From Mycobacterium sp. DL99 (GTDB lineage: Bacteria > Actinomycetota > Actinomycetes > Mycobacteriales > Mycobacteriaceae), in contig NZ_SJOM01000007.1 in assembly GCF_004762045.1 (NCBI RefSeq), positions 1,455,672 through 1,519,671 of the forward strand: 64,000 nt of DNA, read 5' to 3'. The first letter of the stretch is position 1. Each line of letters begins with the position of its first letter. This document shows positions 45,057 to 55,079 of this stretch, one piece after another. Below the pieces are notes generated by a model. That model saw nothing but the letters and a program-made list of their open reading frames with translations. It made no database searches and was not told the origin of the DNA. Position numbers and translations under genes: made by a program.

Positions 45057-45455
45057 ATGACGATGACTGACCCGATCGCAGACTTTTTGACACGTCTGCG
45101 CAACGCCAATTCGGCGTACCACGATGAGGTGACTCTGCCCCACTCGAAGATCAAGGCGAACATCGCCGAGATCCTCAAGAAAGAGGGCTACATCTCCGAT
45201 TACCGCACTGAGGACGCCCGCGTCGGCAAGTCCCTGGTGGTCTCGCTCAAGTACGGCCCCAGCCGTGAGCGCAGCATCGCCGGCCTCCGCCGCGTGAGCA
45301 AGCCCGGTCTGCGGGTTTACGCAAAATCCACCAATCTGCCTCGGGTGCTCGGCGGCCTGGGCGTGGCGATCATCTCCACGTCCTCGGGTCTGCTCACCGA
45401 CCGTCAGGCGGCACGAAGCGGCGTGGGCGGCGAAGTCCTCGCCTACGTGTGGTGA
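45057..45455 (+). CDS. rpsH: 30S ribosomal protein S8
   Basis: 132-aa S8, a primary 16S rRNA binder. [20 protein letters not shown] and [27 protein letters not shown] then [14 protein letters not shown] are typical. The 106-bp gap after the S14 gene is the largest in this operon and carries GAGGAAGG before the ATG. In enterobacteria S8 regulates the spc operon; I recognise no such structure here. Confidence 0.98.
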   Translation: MTMTDPIADFLTRLRNANSAYHDEVTLPHSKIKANIAEILKKEGYISDYRTEDARVGKSLVVSLKYGPSRERSIAGLRRVSKPGLRVYAKSTNLPRVLGGLGVAIISTSSGLLTDRQAARSGVGGEVLAYVW

Positions 45456-45468
45456 GGGGATAGAAGAC

Positions 45469-46008
45469 ATGTCGCGTATTGGTAAGCAGCCGGTCCTGGT
45501 TCCCGCCGGGGTCGATGTGACGATTGACGGCCGCAACGTCTCGGTCAAGGGCCCCAAGGGCACGCTGACCCTGGACGTCGCCGAGCCGATCACCGTCGAG
45601 CGCAACGAAGACGGCGCCATCGTGGTCAGCCGTCCCGATGACGAGCGGCGCAGCCGCTCCCTGCACGGGTTGTCCCGCACCCTGGTGGCCAACCTGGTCA
45701 CCGGTGTCACCGAGGGCTACACCCGCAAGATGGAGATCTTCGGCGTCGGCTACCGCGTCGCACTCAAGGGTTCCAACCTGGAGTTCGCGCTCGGTTACAG
45801 CCACCCCGTGGTGATCGAGGCGCCCGAGGGCATCACCTTCGCCGTCGAGACGCCCACCAAGTTCTCGATCACAGGTATCGACAAGCAGAAGGTCGGTCAG
45901 ATCTCCGCGGTCATCCGCCGCCTGCGCCGCCCCGACCCGTACAAGGGCAAGGGCGTGCGTTACGAGGGTGAGCAGATCCGCCGCAAGGTCGGAAAGACAG
46001 GTAAGTAA
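45469..46008 (+). CDS. rplF: 50S ribosomal protein L6
   Basis: 179-aa L6, with two repeated domains. [32 protein letters not shown] opens it, and [19 protein letters not shown] is the C-terminal signature. It is 13 nt after rpsH and 2 nt before rplR. Confidence 0.98.
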   Translation: MSRIGKQPVLVPAGVDVTIDGRNVSVKGPKGTLTLDVAEPITVERNEDGAIVVSRPDDERRSRSLHGLSRTLVANLVTGVTEGYTRKMEIFGVGYRVALKGSNLEFALGYSHPVVIEAPEGITFAVETPTKFSITGIDKQKVGQISAVIRRLRRPDPYKGKGVRYEGEQIRRKVGKTGK

Positions 46009-46010
46009 CC

Positions 46011-46418
46011 ATGGCTGCAAAGACTGAAGCTGCCGCCGTCCGCAAGCCGGTGGGGCAGAACATCTCTGAGACCCGCCGCAACTCACGGCTGCGTCGGCAC
46101 GCCCGGCTCCGCAAGAAGGTCTCCGGCACCGCCGCGACCCCGCGTCTGGTGGTCAACCGCTCGGCACGGCACATCCACGTCCAGCTCATCGACGACCTGG
46201 AAGGCGTCACGCTGGCGGCTGCCTCGTCGATCGAGGCCGACGTTCGCGCCGTCGAGGGTGACAAGAAGGCGCACAGCGTTCGGGTCGGTCAGCTGATCGC
46301 CGAGCGCGCCAAGGCTGCCGGCGTCGACACCGTGGTGTTCGACCGTGGTGGCTACACCTATGGCGGCCGGATCGCCGCGCTGGCGGATGCCGCGCGCGAG
46401 GGCGGGCTGAAATTCTGA
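46011..46418 (+). CDS. rplR: 50S ribosomal protein L18
   Basis: 135-aa L18, which binds 5S rRNA with L5. [41 protein letters not shown] and the C-terminal [26 protein letters not shown] are diagnostic. The N-terminus has about 15 extra residues ([14 protein letters not shown]) compared with shorter homologs. Confidence 0.98.
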   Translation: MAAKTEAAAVRKPVGQNISETRRNSRLRRHARLRKKVSGTAATPRLVVNRSARHIHVQLIDDLEGVTLAAASSIEADVRAVEGDKKAHSVRVGQLIAERAKAAGVDTVVFDRGGYTYGGRIAALADAAREGGLKF

Positions 46419-46440
46419 TGACTGTCAACGAGAGGACTGC

Positions 46441-47100
46441 ATGATGGCCGAGCAGGCAACTGGTGCCGGCGGCCCAGGCGCTTCCGACAACCGTGGTGGC
46501 CGCGGCCGCCGCGACGACCGCGGTGGCCGTGGTGGCCGCGACAGCGGTGAGAAGAGCAACTACATCGAGCGCGTGGTGACCATCAACCGCGTCTCCAAGG
46601 TGGTCAAGGGTGGTCGGCGCTTCAGCTTCACCGCTCTGGTCATCGTCGGTGACGGCAAGGGCATGGTCGGCGTCGGCTACGGCAAGGCCAAGGAAGTTCC
46701 GGCCGCCATCGCCAAGGGCGTCGAGGAAGCTCGCAAGAACTTCTTCCGTGTCCCGCTGATCGGTGGCACCATCGTCCACCCGGTCCAGGGTGAGGCGGCC
46801 GCGGGTGTGGTCATGCTGCGCCCCGCCAGCCCCGGTACCGGTGTGATCGCCGGTGGTGCGGCTCGCGCGGTGCTGGAATGCGCCGGCGTGCACGACATCC
46901 TGGCCAAGTCGCTGGGCAGCGACAACGCGATCAACGTGGTGCACGCCACCGTTGCCGCGCTGAAGATGATCCAGCGTCCCGAAGAGGTGGCGGCCCGTCG
47001 CGGTCTGCCCCTCGAGGACGTTGCGCCGGCCGGCATGCTGAAGGCCCGGCGCGAGAGCGAAGCGCTGGCTGCCGCAGCAGCGCGTGAGGGATCGGCATAA
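46441..47100 (+). CDS. rpsE: 30S ribosomal protein S5
   Basis: 219-aa S5, concerned with decoding fidelity. After a Gly/Arg-rich N-terminal tail ([17 protein letters not shown]) usual in mycobacteria, the core reads [21 protein letters not shown] and [17 protein letters not shown], with [26 protein letters not shown] precedes two adjacent ATG codons; the first is taken. Confidence 0.97.
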   Translation: MMAEQATGAGGPGASDNRGGRGRRDDRGGRGGRDSGEKSNYIERVVTINRVSKVVKGGRRFSFTALVIVGDGKGMVGVGYGKAKEVPAAIAKGVEEARKNFFRVPLIGGTIVHPVQGEAAAGVVMLRPASPGTGVIAGGAARAVLECAGVHDILAKSLGSDNAINVVHATVAALKMIQRPEEVAARRGLPLEDVAPAGMLKARRESEALAAAAAREGSA

Positions 47101-47102
47101 CC

Positions 47103-47285
47103 ATGGCAGAGCTGAAGATCACCCAGGTGCGCGGGACCATCGGCGCACGCTGGAAGCAGCGCGAAAGCCTGCGGACCCTGGGACTGAAGAAGATTCGTCA
47201 GTCGGTGGTTCGTGAGGACAACGCGCAGACCCGCGGTCTGATCAAGGCCGTTCATCACCTCATCGAGGTGGAGGAAGTCAAATGA
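47103..47285 (+). CDS. rpmD: 50S ribosomal protein L30
   Basis: 60-aa L30. [34 protein letters not shown] then [21 protein letters not shown] covers the whole family domain. It overlaps rplO by 4 bp. Confidence 0.97.
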   Translation: MAELKITQVRGTIGARWKQRESLRTLGLKKIRQSVVREDNAQTRGLIKAVHHLIEVEEVK

Positions 47286-47725
47286 GCGTCATTAAGTTGC
47301 ACGACCTGAGGCCCGCCCCCGGGGAGAAGAAGGCCAAGACCCGCGTGGGTCGTGGTGAAGGCTCCAAGGGTAAGACCGCCGGTCGTGGTACCAAGGGAAC
47401 CAAGGCCCGCAAGAACGTCCCCGCGACGTTCGAGGGTGGCCAGATGCCGATCCACATGCGGCTGCCGAAGCTCAAGGGCTTCAAGAACCGCTTCCGGACC
47501 GAGTACGAGGTCGTCAACGTCGGCGACATCACCAAGGCCTTCCCGCAGGGCGGCACCATCGGTGTCGACGAGCTGGTTGCCAAGGGCCTCGTTCGCAAGA
47601 ACAGCCTGGTGAAGGTGCTCGGCGACGGCAAGCTGGCCGTCAAGGTCGACGTGACCGCCAACAAGTTCAGCGGTAGCGCCCGTGAGGCCATCACCGCTGC
47701 CGGCGGTTCGGCCACCGAACTGTAG
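47282..47725 (+). CDS. rplO: 50S ribosomal protein L15
   Basis: 147-aa L15, late-assembly protein of the large subunit. [39 protein letters not shown] and [20 protein letters not shown] are diagnostic. It is the last gene before the terminator; secY, which often follows rplO directly, is about 8.6 kb away here. Confidence 0.98.
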   Translation: MSVIKLHDLRPAPGEKKAKTRVGRGEGSKGKTAGRGTKGTKARKNVPATFEGGQMPIHMRLPKLKGFKNRFRTEYEVVNVGDITKAFPQGGTIGVDELVAKGLVRKNSLVKVLGDGKLAVKVDVTANKFSGSAREAITAAGGSATEL

Positions 47726-47748
47726 TTTCTCTGCGCGAGCAGACACAA

Positions 47749-47772
47749 AAGCCCCCGCTTCGGCGGGGGCTT
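47749..47772 (+). terminator. Intrinsic terminator of the spc operon
   Basis: Perfect 10-bp GC-rich stem AAGCCCCCGC/GCGGGGGCTT with a TTCG loop, followed by a short T-containing tail. It lies 23 bp after the rplO stop. GCGCGAGCAGAC at 47733-47744 precedes it, identical to the 12 bases before the S10 terminator. Confidence 0.88.
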
Positions 47773-47796
47773 CTTGCGTTGAGCGCCATGGGTTCG

Positions 47797-47854
47797 GCGA
47801 GCGTGGAACCTCTGCGAGAAAAGCCGCGAAATCTCGCAGATGATCCACGCTCGC
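47797..47854. repeat. Compound inverted repeat downstream of the spc terminator
   Basis: Outer arms GCGAGCGTGGA (47797-47807) and TCCACGCTCGC (47844-47854), inner arms TCTGCGAGA (47811-47819) and TCTCGCAGA (47832-47840), separated by short bulges and a 12-nt loop. It lies between convergent rplO and the LLM gene. It may be a terminator for the minus-strand gene or a dispersed intergenic repeat. Confidence 0.6.
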
Positions 47855-47870
47855 GGTGGGGTGGACGGAT

Positions 47871-48797
47871 CTAGGTGAGCTGCGGGATCACATCGGCGGC
47901 CAGGCGTTCCATCTGCTCGCGGTCCTCGGCGACGCTTGCGCCCGTGGGGTTGAGCACGATGGTCTGCGCGCCCGCATCGAGAACCTCGCGTAGGCCCCGC
48001 ACCACGTCGTCCGCGGTGCCGGCCACGGCCACATCTGCCAGCCAGGACGTGTCCCCGTAGATCCGCCGCAGGCCCGCGTCCACCCGCTCCCGCGCCCGGG
48101 CCGTGTCGTCGTCGACGATCAGGTACACCCGCTTGCCGATCCGGAAGGCCGCCGCATCCTTGCCCTGCTCGTCGATCTCCCGGCGCACCGTGCGCACTGC
48201 CTCGGCGAAGGCCGCGGTGGTCGAGGAACCGGCCCCGAGAAACGCATCGCCGTGGCGCACCGCCCGCGCCAGTGCCGCCGGCGCGTTGGCGCCGAACCAG
48301 ATCGGCGGGTGCGGACGCTGAACGGGCTTGGGGCTGATGGCCAGGTCGTCGACGTCACGGAACCGGCCGTGAAAAGTGATCCGGGGTTCATCCGACCAGG
48401 CAGCCTTCATCAGCTCCAGGCCCTCGGTGAAGCTGGAGATGAACGTCGAGGAGTCGACCCCGAAGGCCGGGAACTGCCGGAAGCTGCCGCCGGGTGCGAC
48501 CCCGACGTCGAGGCGGCCGTGGCTGAGCCGGTCCACCGCGGTGATCGCGGAAGCCAACTGCAGCGGGTCGTGTAGCGAAGTGACCAGGACCGCCACGCCC
48601 AACCGCAGCGTGGTCGTGACCGCCGCGGCATACGACAGCAGCTCCAGCGGGGCGATCGTCGGTGCGGGGCCGACGGTCTGCTCGATCGTCCAACCGCCCT
48701 CGAACCCGAGTTCCTCGGCGCGAGCCAGATATGCCTTGAAACCCGTGTCGTCGAAGCCGTCGTGATCGAGCTGCGGGAGCGAGATGGAGAACGTCAC
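47871..48797 (-). CDS. LLM class F420-dependent oxidoreductase
   Basis: 308-aa luciferase-like monooxygenase-family protein, probably using coenzyme F420 as in most mycobacterial members. The barrel core shows FSISLPQLDHDGFDDTGF, LRLGVAVLVTSLHDPLQLASAITAVDRLSHGRLDVGVAPGG and PKPVQRPHPPIWFGANAP. The GTG at 48797 gives the standard start; frames reaching further upstream are antisense to sppA. The reaction and substrate are unknown. It is divergent from sppA with an 84-bp gap. Confidence 0.88.
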   Translation of the reverse strand: MTFSISLPQLDHDGFDDTGFKAYLARAEELGFEGGWTIEQTVGPAPTIAPLELLSYAAAVTTTLRLGVAVLVTSLHDPLQLASAITAVDRLSHGRLDVGVAPGGSFRQFPAFGVDSSTFISSFTEGLELMKAAWSDEPRITFHGRFRDVDDLAISPKPVQRPHPPIWFGANAPAALARAVRHGDAFLGAGSSTTAAFAEAVRTVRREIDEQGKDAAAFRIGKRVYLIVDDDTARARERVDAGLRRIYGDTSWLADVAVAGTADDVVRGLREVLDAGAQTIVLNPTGASVAEDREQMERLAADVIPQLT

Positions 48798-48881
48798 CTG
48801 TCTCACGGTACGACGGTGGATCCGGTGGCCGGCGACTTCTCGTCGACGCGCGCAGAATCCGCGGATCGGTAGGCTCGGTTC

Positions 48882-50666
48882 ATGTTCGCTTTTCTCCCAG
48901 GGCTGCCCGGCCAGGACGATCTCAAGACGTTGGTCCGGCGCGTCGACACCGCTCGGCACAACGGAGTGCCCAACGGGTGTGTGCTGGAGTTGGACCTGCA
49001 GTCGATGCCGCCGGAGACCACCGGTTTCGACCCGCTGGCCGTGATCTCGGGCGGCGGCCGGCCGCTTGTTCTGCGGCAGGCCGTCGCGGCGATCCACCGT
49101 GCCGCCGAGGACGATCGGGTGGCCGGGCTGATCGCGCGCGTCCAGCTGCCCGCTGCCGCCCCCGGCCCGGTGCAGGAGCTGCGTGCCGCCATCGCGGCAT
49201 TCAGCGCCGTCAAGCCCACGTTGGCCTGGGCCGAGACCTACCCCGGCACGCTGTCCTACTACCTGGCATCGGCGTTCCGCGAGGTGTGGATGCAGCCGTC
49301 GGGCACGGTCGGCCTGGTTGGTTTCGCCACCAACGCGATGTTCCTGCGCGATGCGCTCGACAAGGTAGGTATCGAGGCACAGTTCGTTGCGCGCGGTGAA
49401 TACAAGTCCGCCGCAAACATTTTCACGCAAGCCAGCTACACCGACGCGCAACGCGAGGCTGACGGCCGGATGATCGAGAACCTGCAGTCGCAGGTGTGGC
49501 AGGCCATCGCCGAATCACGGCAGCTGGCGGTGGAGAGAATCAACACGCTGGCCGACGCGGCGCCGGTGCTGCGTGATGAGGCGGTCACCGCCGGCCTGAT
49601 CGACCGGATCGGGTTCCGTGACGAGGCCTATTCGCGGATCGGTGAACTTTCCGGAGGCCCGACCGAGGCCGGGGCGGACGCCGACAATCACCCGGATGCC
49701 TTACCGCGACTTTATCTTTCGCGTTATGCGCGGACGTCGCCGAAGGTGCCTGCGCCGCAGATACCGGGCCGCAAGTCCAAGCCCGCCATCGCGGTGGTGA
49801 CACTGCACGGTCCCATCGTGAGCGGGCGCGGCGGGTCACAGGTGCTGCCGCTTGGTAAATCCAGCGCCGGCGGAGACACCATCGCCGCGGCCCTTCGTGA
49901 GGCCGCCGCCGACGACGACGTATCGGCGATCGTGCTGCGGGTGGACAGCCCCGGCGGCTCGGTCACCGCATCGGAAACGATTTGGCGCGAGGTGGTTCGG
50001 ACCCGCGAGCGCGGCAAGCCCATCGTCGCCTCGATGGGTGCGGTCGCCGCGTCGGGCGGCTACTACGTATCGATGGCGGCCGACGAGATTGTGGCCAACG
50101 CAGGCACCATCACCGGATCCATCGGTGTGATCACCGGCAAGCTGGTCTCGCGCGAGCTCAAGGACAAGCTCGGGGTCGGATCAGATTCCTTACGCACCAA
50201 CCTCAATGCCGACGCCTGGTCTTCCAATGCGCCGTTCACCGACGAGCAGCACGCCCACGTCGAAGCCGAGACCGAGCTGTTCTACACCGATTTCATCACG
50301 CGGGTGGCAGATGGACGGAAGCTGTCGGTGGAGCAGGTCGACGAGGTGGCCCGAGGCCGGATATGGACCGGTGCCGATGCCCTGGAGCGCGGTCTCGTCG
50401 ACGAACTCGGCGGGCTACGTGCCGCGGTCACCCGGGCCAAGGTCTTGGCCGGACTGGATCCGGACACCAAGGTGCGAGTGCTGAACTACCCCGGTTCGTC
50501 CTGGCTGGATATGTTGCGGCCCAAGCCTTCCTCGCAACCTGCCGCGGCCTCGCTGCCGCAGGCCGTCGGTAACCTCCTCGGCCAGTCGGTGCTCGGCCTG
50601 CTGGACCAGGCTGGGCGCACGGTGACCGGTGCCAATGCGCTATGGCTGGGGGACTACCGGTTCTGA
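48882..50666 (+). CDS. sppA: Signal peptide peptidase SppA, 67K type
   Basis: 594-aa protease of the S49 family with two tandem domains that degrades cleaved signal peptides or acts on membrane proteins. The catalytic Lys is in the first domain, RGEYKSAAN (Lys175), and the nucleophilic Ser in the second, AVAASGGYYVSMAAD (Ser391), matching the Ser-Lys dyad split across domains in the long form. SPGGSV is also typical. It lacks an obvious N-terminal membrane anchor. It corresponds in position to the sppA of M. tuberculosis, which also lies between the spc and secY regions. Confidence 0.93.
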   Translation: MFAFLPGLPGQDDLKTLVRRVDTARHNGVPNGCVLELDLQSMPPETTGFDPLAVISGGGRPLVLRQAVAAIHRAAEDDRVAGLIARVQLPAAAPGPVQELRAAIAAFSAVKPTLAWAETYPGTLSYYLASAFREVWMQPSGTVGLVGFATNAMFLRDALDKVGIEAQFVARGEYKSAANIFTQASYTDAQREADGRMIENLQSQVWQAIAESRQLAVERINTLADAAPVLRDEAVTAGLIDRIGFRDEAYSRIGELSGGPTEAGADADNHPDALPRLYLSRYARTSPKVPAPQIPGRKSKPAIAVVTLHGPIVSGRGGSQVLPLGKSSAGGDTIAAALREAAADDDVSAIVLRVDSPGGSVTASETIWREVVRTRERGKPIVASMGAVAASGGYYVSMAADEIVANAGTITGSIGVITGKLVSRELKDKLGVGSDSLRTNLNADAWSSNAPFTDEQHAHVEAETELFYTDFITRVADGRKLSVEQVDEVARGRIWTGADALERGLVDELGGLRAAVTRAKVLAGLDPDTKVRVLNYPGSSWLDMLRPKPSSQPAAASLPQAVGNLLGQSVLGLLDQAGRTVTGANALWLGDYRF

Positions 50667-50846
50667 TGCGGACCCGCCGATGACGGTAGGTGATTCGCAT
50701 CGTGGCGCGTGGCGCGGTAACGTCGGCTCCGGAGCAGAAGGTAGCCAATCAAACTACGGTCTGGCCCTGCGGTGTTGATCTGAATCAGCCGACGTCGAAG
50801 ATGTGATCCGACGGGAGCAGTGTCGTCAGGCACGAGGAGGGTTCCC

Positions 50847-52301
50847 GTGGGCACCGCGCACTCGGACAGCACGAGCAGTACGGGCAAGACGTCAGATTCG
50901 CCGGAAACGGCAGAACCGGCCACCGTGGAGGACACGCCTCCCGAAGTTCAGCGGCGTGCCGTCGCCGCATCGGCGATCGGTAACGCCACCGAATGGTTCG
51001 ACTACGGTATCTACGCCTACGGCGTGACCTACATATCCGCGGCGATCTTCCCCGGCGATGCGAAGCAAGCGACACTGCTGGCGCTCATGACGTTCGCGGT
51101 GTCCTTCCTGGTCCGTCCCCTCGGCGGATTCGTCTGGGGTCCACTGGGAGACCGGATCGGCCGAAAACAGGTGCTGGCCATAACAATTCTGTTGATGGCG
51201 GGTTCCACCCTGTGTGTCGGTTTGGTCCCGACGTATGCCGCGATCGGTCTCTGGGCGCCGGTGCTGATGGTGCTGCTGCGGATGATCCAGGGCTTCTCCA
51301 CCGGCGGGGAGTACGGCGGCGCAGCGACATTCATGGCCGAGTACGCTCCGTCTCGTCGGCGCGGATTCCTCGGCAGCTTCCTCGAGTTCGGCACGCTGGC
51401 CGGGTTCTCGCTGGGCGCGTTGATGATGCTGGGCTTCTCGGTGATCCTCACCGAGGACCAGATGGGTTCGTGGGGTTGGCGATTGCCGTTCCTGGTCGCC
51501 GCTCCACTGGGGTTGATCGGTGTCTATCTGCGTACCCGGCTGTCTGAGACCCCGGTGTTCCGCGAACTCTCCGAGGCGGAGGAGGGGGAGCCGCAACCTT
51601 CCACCGAACTCAAGGATCTGCTGCTGCGGTACTGGGGACCGGTGCTGCAGCTGGGCGGTCTGGTGGTGGCACTCAACGTGGTCAACTACACCCTGTTGAC
51701 ATACATGCCCACCTACCTGAAGAGCGCCATCGGCCTGTCCACCGACATGTCGCTGGTCGTGCCCATCATCGGCATGCTGGCGATGATGATCTTCGTGCCG
51801 TTCGCCGGCCACATCTCCGATCATGTTGGGCGTAAACCGATGTGGTGGTTCTCGCTGATCGGGCTGTTCGTGGCGGGGGTGCCGATGTTCCTGCTGATGG
51901 GCACGGGCGTGGTCGGTGCGGTGATCGGTTTCGCGGTGCTGGGGCTGTTGTACGTGCCGCAGCTGGCCACCATCTCGGCGACCTTCCCGGCGATGTTCCC
52001 CACTCAGGTCCGATACGCGGGCTTCGCGATCGCCTACAACGTGTCGACGTCGATATTCGGGGGCACCGCGCCCGCGGTCAACGACTGGCTGGTGAGCCTC
52101 ACCGGCGAGGACCTGGTACCGGCCTACTACATGATGGTGGCCTGCGTGATCGGTGCGGTGGCGCTGGTGAGAATCCCCGAGACCGCGCGGTGTCCGATCA
52201 GCGGCACCGAGATTCCCGGCACGCCGGAGGCCCCGCCGCCTGTCGGTTATGACGCCGAATCAATCACGGAGCCGTACACCGCAGCCGGCCGGGCCGTCTG
52301 A
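50847..52301 (+). CDS. MHS family MFS transporter (ProP-like)
   Basis: 484-aa proton symporter of the metabolite:H+ family. After a hydrophilic N-terminus, membrane segments begin at SAIGNATEWFDYGIYAYG, the family hallmark. GPLGDRIGRKQVL and GHISDHVGRKPMW are the two MFS loop motifs, and RMIQGFSTGGEYGGAATFMAEYAP is the MHS signature. The GTG at 50847 is chosen because AGGAGG lies 6 nt upstream; GTG 50820 would add nine residues. Substrates of relatives include betaine, proline, citrate and shikimate; which applies is unknown. Confidence 0.9.
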   Translation: MGTAHSDSTSSTGKTSDSPETAEPATVEDTPPEVQRRAVAASAIGNATEWFDYGIYAYGVTYISAAIFPGDAKQATLLALMTFAVSFLVRPLGGFVWGPLGDRIGRKQVLAITILLMAGSTLCVGLVPTYAAIGLWAPVLMVLLRMIQGFSTGGEYGGAATFMAEYAPSRRRGFLGSFLEFGTLAGFSLGALMMLGFSVILTEDQMGSWGWRLPFLVAAPLGLIGVYLRTRLSETPVFRELSEAEEGEPQPSTELKDLLLRYWGPVLQLGGLVVALNVVNYTLLTYMPTYLKSAIGLSTDMSLVVPIIGMLAMMIFVPFAGHISDHVGRKPMWWFSLIGLFVAGVPMFLLMGTGVVGAVIGFAVLGLLYVPQLATISATFPAMFPTQVRYAGFAIAYNVSTSIFGGTAPAVNDWLVSLTGEDLVPAYYMMVACVIGAVALVRIPETARCPISGTEIPGTPEAPPPVGYDAESITEPYTAAGRAV

Positions 52302-52308
52302 CCGCTCC

Positions 52309-53229
52309 TCAGTCCAGAGTGCCGCTGATGTAGACGATCTCGCCCATCGGGTCGTTCAGGTCACGGTCGGGAACCGCCAGACCGTGGCGGCCGAACAGCT
52401 CCGAACGGCCCACCCCGGTCATCTTCCAGCCCTTGGCGGTCAGGTAGTCGGCGGCCGAATGCCTTTCGCCGTGGTAGATGAGCGACGGCATGTCCATGTT
52501 CAAACCGATCTGGCTGAACGTCGCGGTGGCGGCACGGGCCGTCTCCGGGTCGAAATCCTTGAGCCCGGGCACGAACTCGGTGGCCACCGCACTGCCGGGT
52601 GCGCTGAGTTCGGCGATGTTGTCGAACAGCCGGTCCTGCGCCTCCGGCGGCAGGTAGATCAAAAGCCCCTCGGCACACCACGCCGTGGGCTTGGCCGGAT
52701 CGAATCCCGCTGCCCGCAGGGCGGCCGGCCAGTCGTCGCGCAGGTCGATCGGTACGGTACGTCGTTCTGCCGTTGGTTCGGCGCCCAGACCCGCCATGGT
52801 GCGGGTCTTGAACTCGATCACCTCGGGCTGGTCGATCTCGTAGACGATGGTGCCCTCTGGCCAAGGCAGCCGGTACGCACGCGAATCCAGACCGGAGGCC
52901 AGGATCACCGCCTGCCGGACGCCTGCCTTACCGGCCGCGAGGAAGTAGTCGTCGAAGAACCGGGTACGCACGGCCATTTCATCGATGTTGGACCGGGCCC
53001 GCTCGGCGGCCTCCGGTGCGAGCTGGGCCAGCGCATCCAGACTCAGCTCGCCATCGACCATCTTGGTGAACACCTCGATGCCCACCGCGCGGACCAATGG
53101 AGCGGCGAACGGATCGTCGATCAGCCCATGGGAATCCCGGCTGGCGATCGCCCGCCCGGTTGCCACCAACGTTGCGGTTGCGCCGACGCTGGAGGCCAGA
53201 TCCCAGCTGTCGCCATCGGTGCGTGCCAT
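52309..53229 (-). CDS. SAM-dependent methyltransferase, mycobacterial class I (LCMT/PPM-like), copy 1
   Basis: 306-aa putative O-methyltransferase of the mycobacterial TIGR00027 type. It starts [21 protein letters not shown], then [38 protein letters not shown] (SAM-binding) and [35 protein letters not shown] is the later family motif. It is the downstream-most of four tandem paralogs on the minus strand. Substrates of this family are mostly unknown; roles in lipid or secondary metabolism have been suggested. Confidence 0.9.
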   Translation of the reverse strand: MARTDGDSWDLASSVGATATLVATGRAIASRDSHGLIDDPFAAPLVRAVGIEVFTKMVDGELSLDALAQLAPEAAERARSNIDEMAVRTRFFDDYFLAAGKAGVRQAVILASGLDSRAYRLPWPEGTIVYEIDQPEVIEFKTRTMAGLGAEPTAERRTVPIDLRDDWPAALRAAGFDPAKPTAWCAEGLLIYLPPEAQDRLFDNIAELSAPGSAVATEFVPGLKDFDPETARAATATFSQIGLNMDMPSLIYHGERHSAADYLTAKGWKMTGVGRSELFGRHGLAVPDRDLNDPMGEIVYISGTLD

Positions 53230-53247
53230 CTTGCGCCTCCTGGTCGT

Positions 53248-54153
53248 CTAGTGCGATGTCTTCAGTGTTGCTGACAGATAACCAGAATCACCGGCGAGAT
53301 CGGCAAGCTCCTCGGGATAGGCGAAACCGTGGGACTCGTAGGCCGCCCGGGTGGGCTGCACCGTGGCGTCCCATCCCAGCGTGGTGAGGTGGTCGCGGGC
53401 CGAGGTGCGCTCACCCGAATAGAACAGGTCCATCAGATCGACATCGGACCCGACCTTCTTGGACCATTGGGTCACCCGCTCGGACCACTTCTCGGTGAGC
53501 GAGGCGGCGTCCATGTGCTCGGTGGCCAGGCGGCTGCCCGGGGCGCTGAGCGCGGTGATGTTCTCGAACAGCCGGTCCTGGGCTTCGGGGGGAAGGTAGA
53601 TCAGCAGCCCCTCGGCAATCCAGGCGGTCGGGATCTGCGGATCGAAGCCGTTGTCACGCAGGGCTTTCGGCCAGTCGTCGCGCAGATCGACCGGCACGGT
53701 GTGCAATTCGGTGGCCGGCTCGGCCCCGAGTCCGGTCAGGGTGCGGGACTTGAACTCCAGCACCGCGGGCTGATCCACCTCGAACACCACGCTGCCGGCA
53801 GGCCAGGCCAGCCGGTAGGCGCGGGTGTCCAGCCCGGAGGCCAGGATCACCGCCTGGCGGACGCCGGCGTCAGCGGCCGCAAGAAAGAAGTCATCGAAGA
53901 ACCGGGTGCGAACGGCGATCTGCTCGCACATCCGCTGCCGGTCCAGCATCAGATCGCCCTCGACGCACGCCTCGCCGTCGGCGAGGCGGATGCTGTGTTC
54001 GAGACCCACCGCACGCACCAGGGCGTCGGCGTACGGATCATTGATGAGGGGGTCGGGTTGTTTGGTGGCCAGGGCGCGGGACGCCGCCACCCCGGTGGCA
54101 GTCGCCCCGACGCTGGTGGCGAGATCCCAGGTGTCGCCTTCGGTGCGTGTCAA
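53248..54153 (-). CDS. SAM-dependent methyltransferase, mycobacterial class I, copy 2
   Basis: 301-aa paralog of its neighbours: [54 protein letters not shown], and [33 protein letters not shown]. It is the most divergent copy in the SAM-binding stretch (AWPAGSVVFEVDQPAV instead of [16 protein letters not shown]) and has a shorter insert. It is 18 bp from copy 1 and 7 bp from copy 3, so the four are probably one transcript. Confidence 0.9.
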   Translation of the reverse strand: MTRTEGDTWDLATSVGATATGVAASRALATKQPDPLINDPYADALVRAVGLEHSIRLADGEACVEGDLMLDRQRMCEQIAVRTRFFDDFFLAAADAGVRQAVILASGLDTRAYRLAWPAGSVVFEVDQPAVLEFKSRTLTGLGAEPATELHTVPVDLRDDWPKALRDNGFDPQIPTAWIAEGLLIYLPPEAQDRLFENITALSAPGSRLATEHMDAASLTEKWSERVTQWSKKVGSDVDLMDLFYSGERTSARDHLTTLGWDATVQPTRAAYESHGFAYPEELADLAGDSGYLSATLKTSH

Positions 54154-54160
54154 GGTGGTC

Positions 54161-55066
54161 CTAACCTCGTATCGCGATGATGGCCTGTGAATTGCGTTGC
54201 GGCGCTGCGGCTTCTCCGTCGGGGAAGGCGCGCCCGTATTCGGCGAACAACTCGGGCCGCCGCCGTGCGGTCACCGACCATCCGCTGCCGGTGAGGTAGT
54301 CGACGACCGAATTGCGCTCGCCGTCGTACCAGAGGTTGGCCAGGTCGAGGTCGAGGCCGTGTTGACGCCACTGCTCGCTCATCGCGTTGCCGCGCTCGCG
54401 CAGGTTGGCCGCGATGTCGGGATGGAACTCGGTTGCCAGCCTGCTGCCCGGGGCGCTGAGCGCGGTGATGTTGTCGAACAACCGGTCCTGGGCTTCCGGC
54501 GGCAGATAAGCCAGCAGGCCCTCGGCGCTCCACGCACTGGGCGCGGCCGGATCGAAGCCGGCCGCCTGCAGTGCGGCGGGCCAGTCCTCGCGGAGGTCGA
54601 CGGCGACGGTGCGGCGTTCGGCCGTGGGCGTGGCCCCGATCTGGGCCATGGTGGCCGTCTTCGCGCCGATCACCTCAGGCTGGTCGATCTCGTAGACCAC
54701 GGTGCCGTCCGGCCAGGGCAGTCGGTACGCGCGCGAGTCCAGACCCGAGGCCAGGATGACGGCCTGGCGGATACCGGCCTCGGCGACGGCTTCGGTGAAG
54801 AAGTCGTCGAAGAACTTCGTTCGCACCGCCATGATCCCGATCATCAACTCGGCGCCGGCGGCCAGCTCACCGTCGAGCGCGATCTCGCCGTCGACGAGCT
54901 TGGTGAAGAACTCCACCCCGACAGCACGGACCAGGTCCGCGGCGTACGGGTCGTTGATCAGCGGATCGGGTTCGGCGCTGGCGATCGAACGGGCCGCGGC
55001 GACCATCGTCGCCGTCGCGCCCACACTGGAGGCCAGATCCCAGCTGTCGGTGTCAGACCGTGCCAT
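54161..55066 (-). CDS. SAM-dependent methyltransferase, mycobacterial class I, copy 3
   Basis: 301-aa paralog: [30 protein letters not shown], then [55 protein letters not shown] 55066 is chosen because all copies start MAR/MTR followed by the same block; 55126 would add 20 residues that overlap copy 4. It lies in the middle of the four-gene array. Confidence 0.9.
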   Translation of the reverse strand: MARSDTDSWDLASSVGATATMVAAARSIASAEPDPLINDPYAADLVRAVGVEFFTKLVDGEIALDGELAAGAELMIGIMAVRTKFFDDFFTEAVAEAGIRQAVILASGLDSRAYRLPWPDGTVVYEIDQPEVIGAKTATMAQIGATPTAERRTVAVDLREDWPAALQAAGFDPAAPSAWSAEGLLAYLPPEAQDRLFDNITALSAPGSRLATEFHPDIAANLRERGNAMSEQWRQHGLDLDLANLWYDGERNSVVDYLTGSGWSVTARRRPELFAEYGRAFPDGEAAAPQRNSQAIIAIRG

Positions 55067-55079
55067 TGCTTGCCCTACC

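Noticed and set aside
48798..49451. Upstream extension of the LLM oxidoreductase frame to 49451
   Set aside because: It is antisense to sppA and the residues are not family-like. The GTG at 48797 gives a normal LLM protein.
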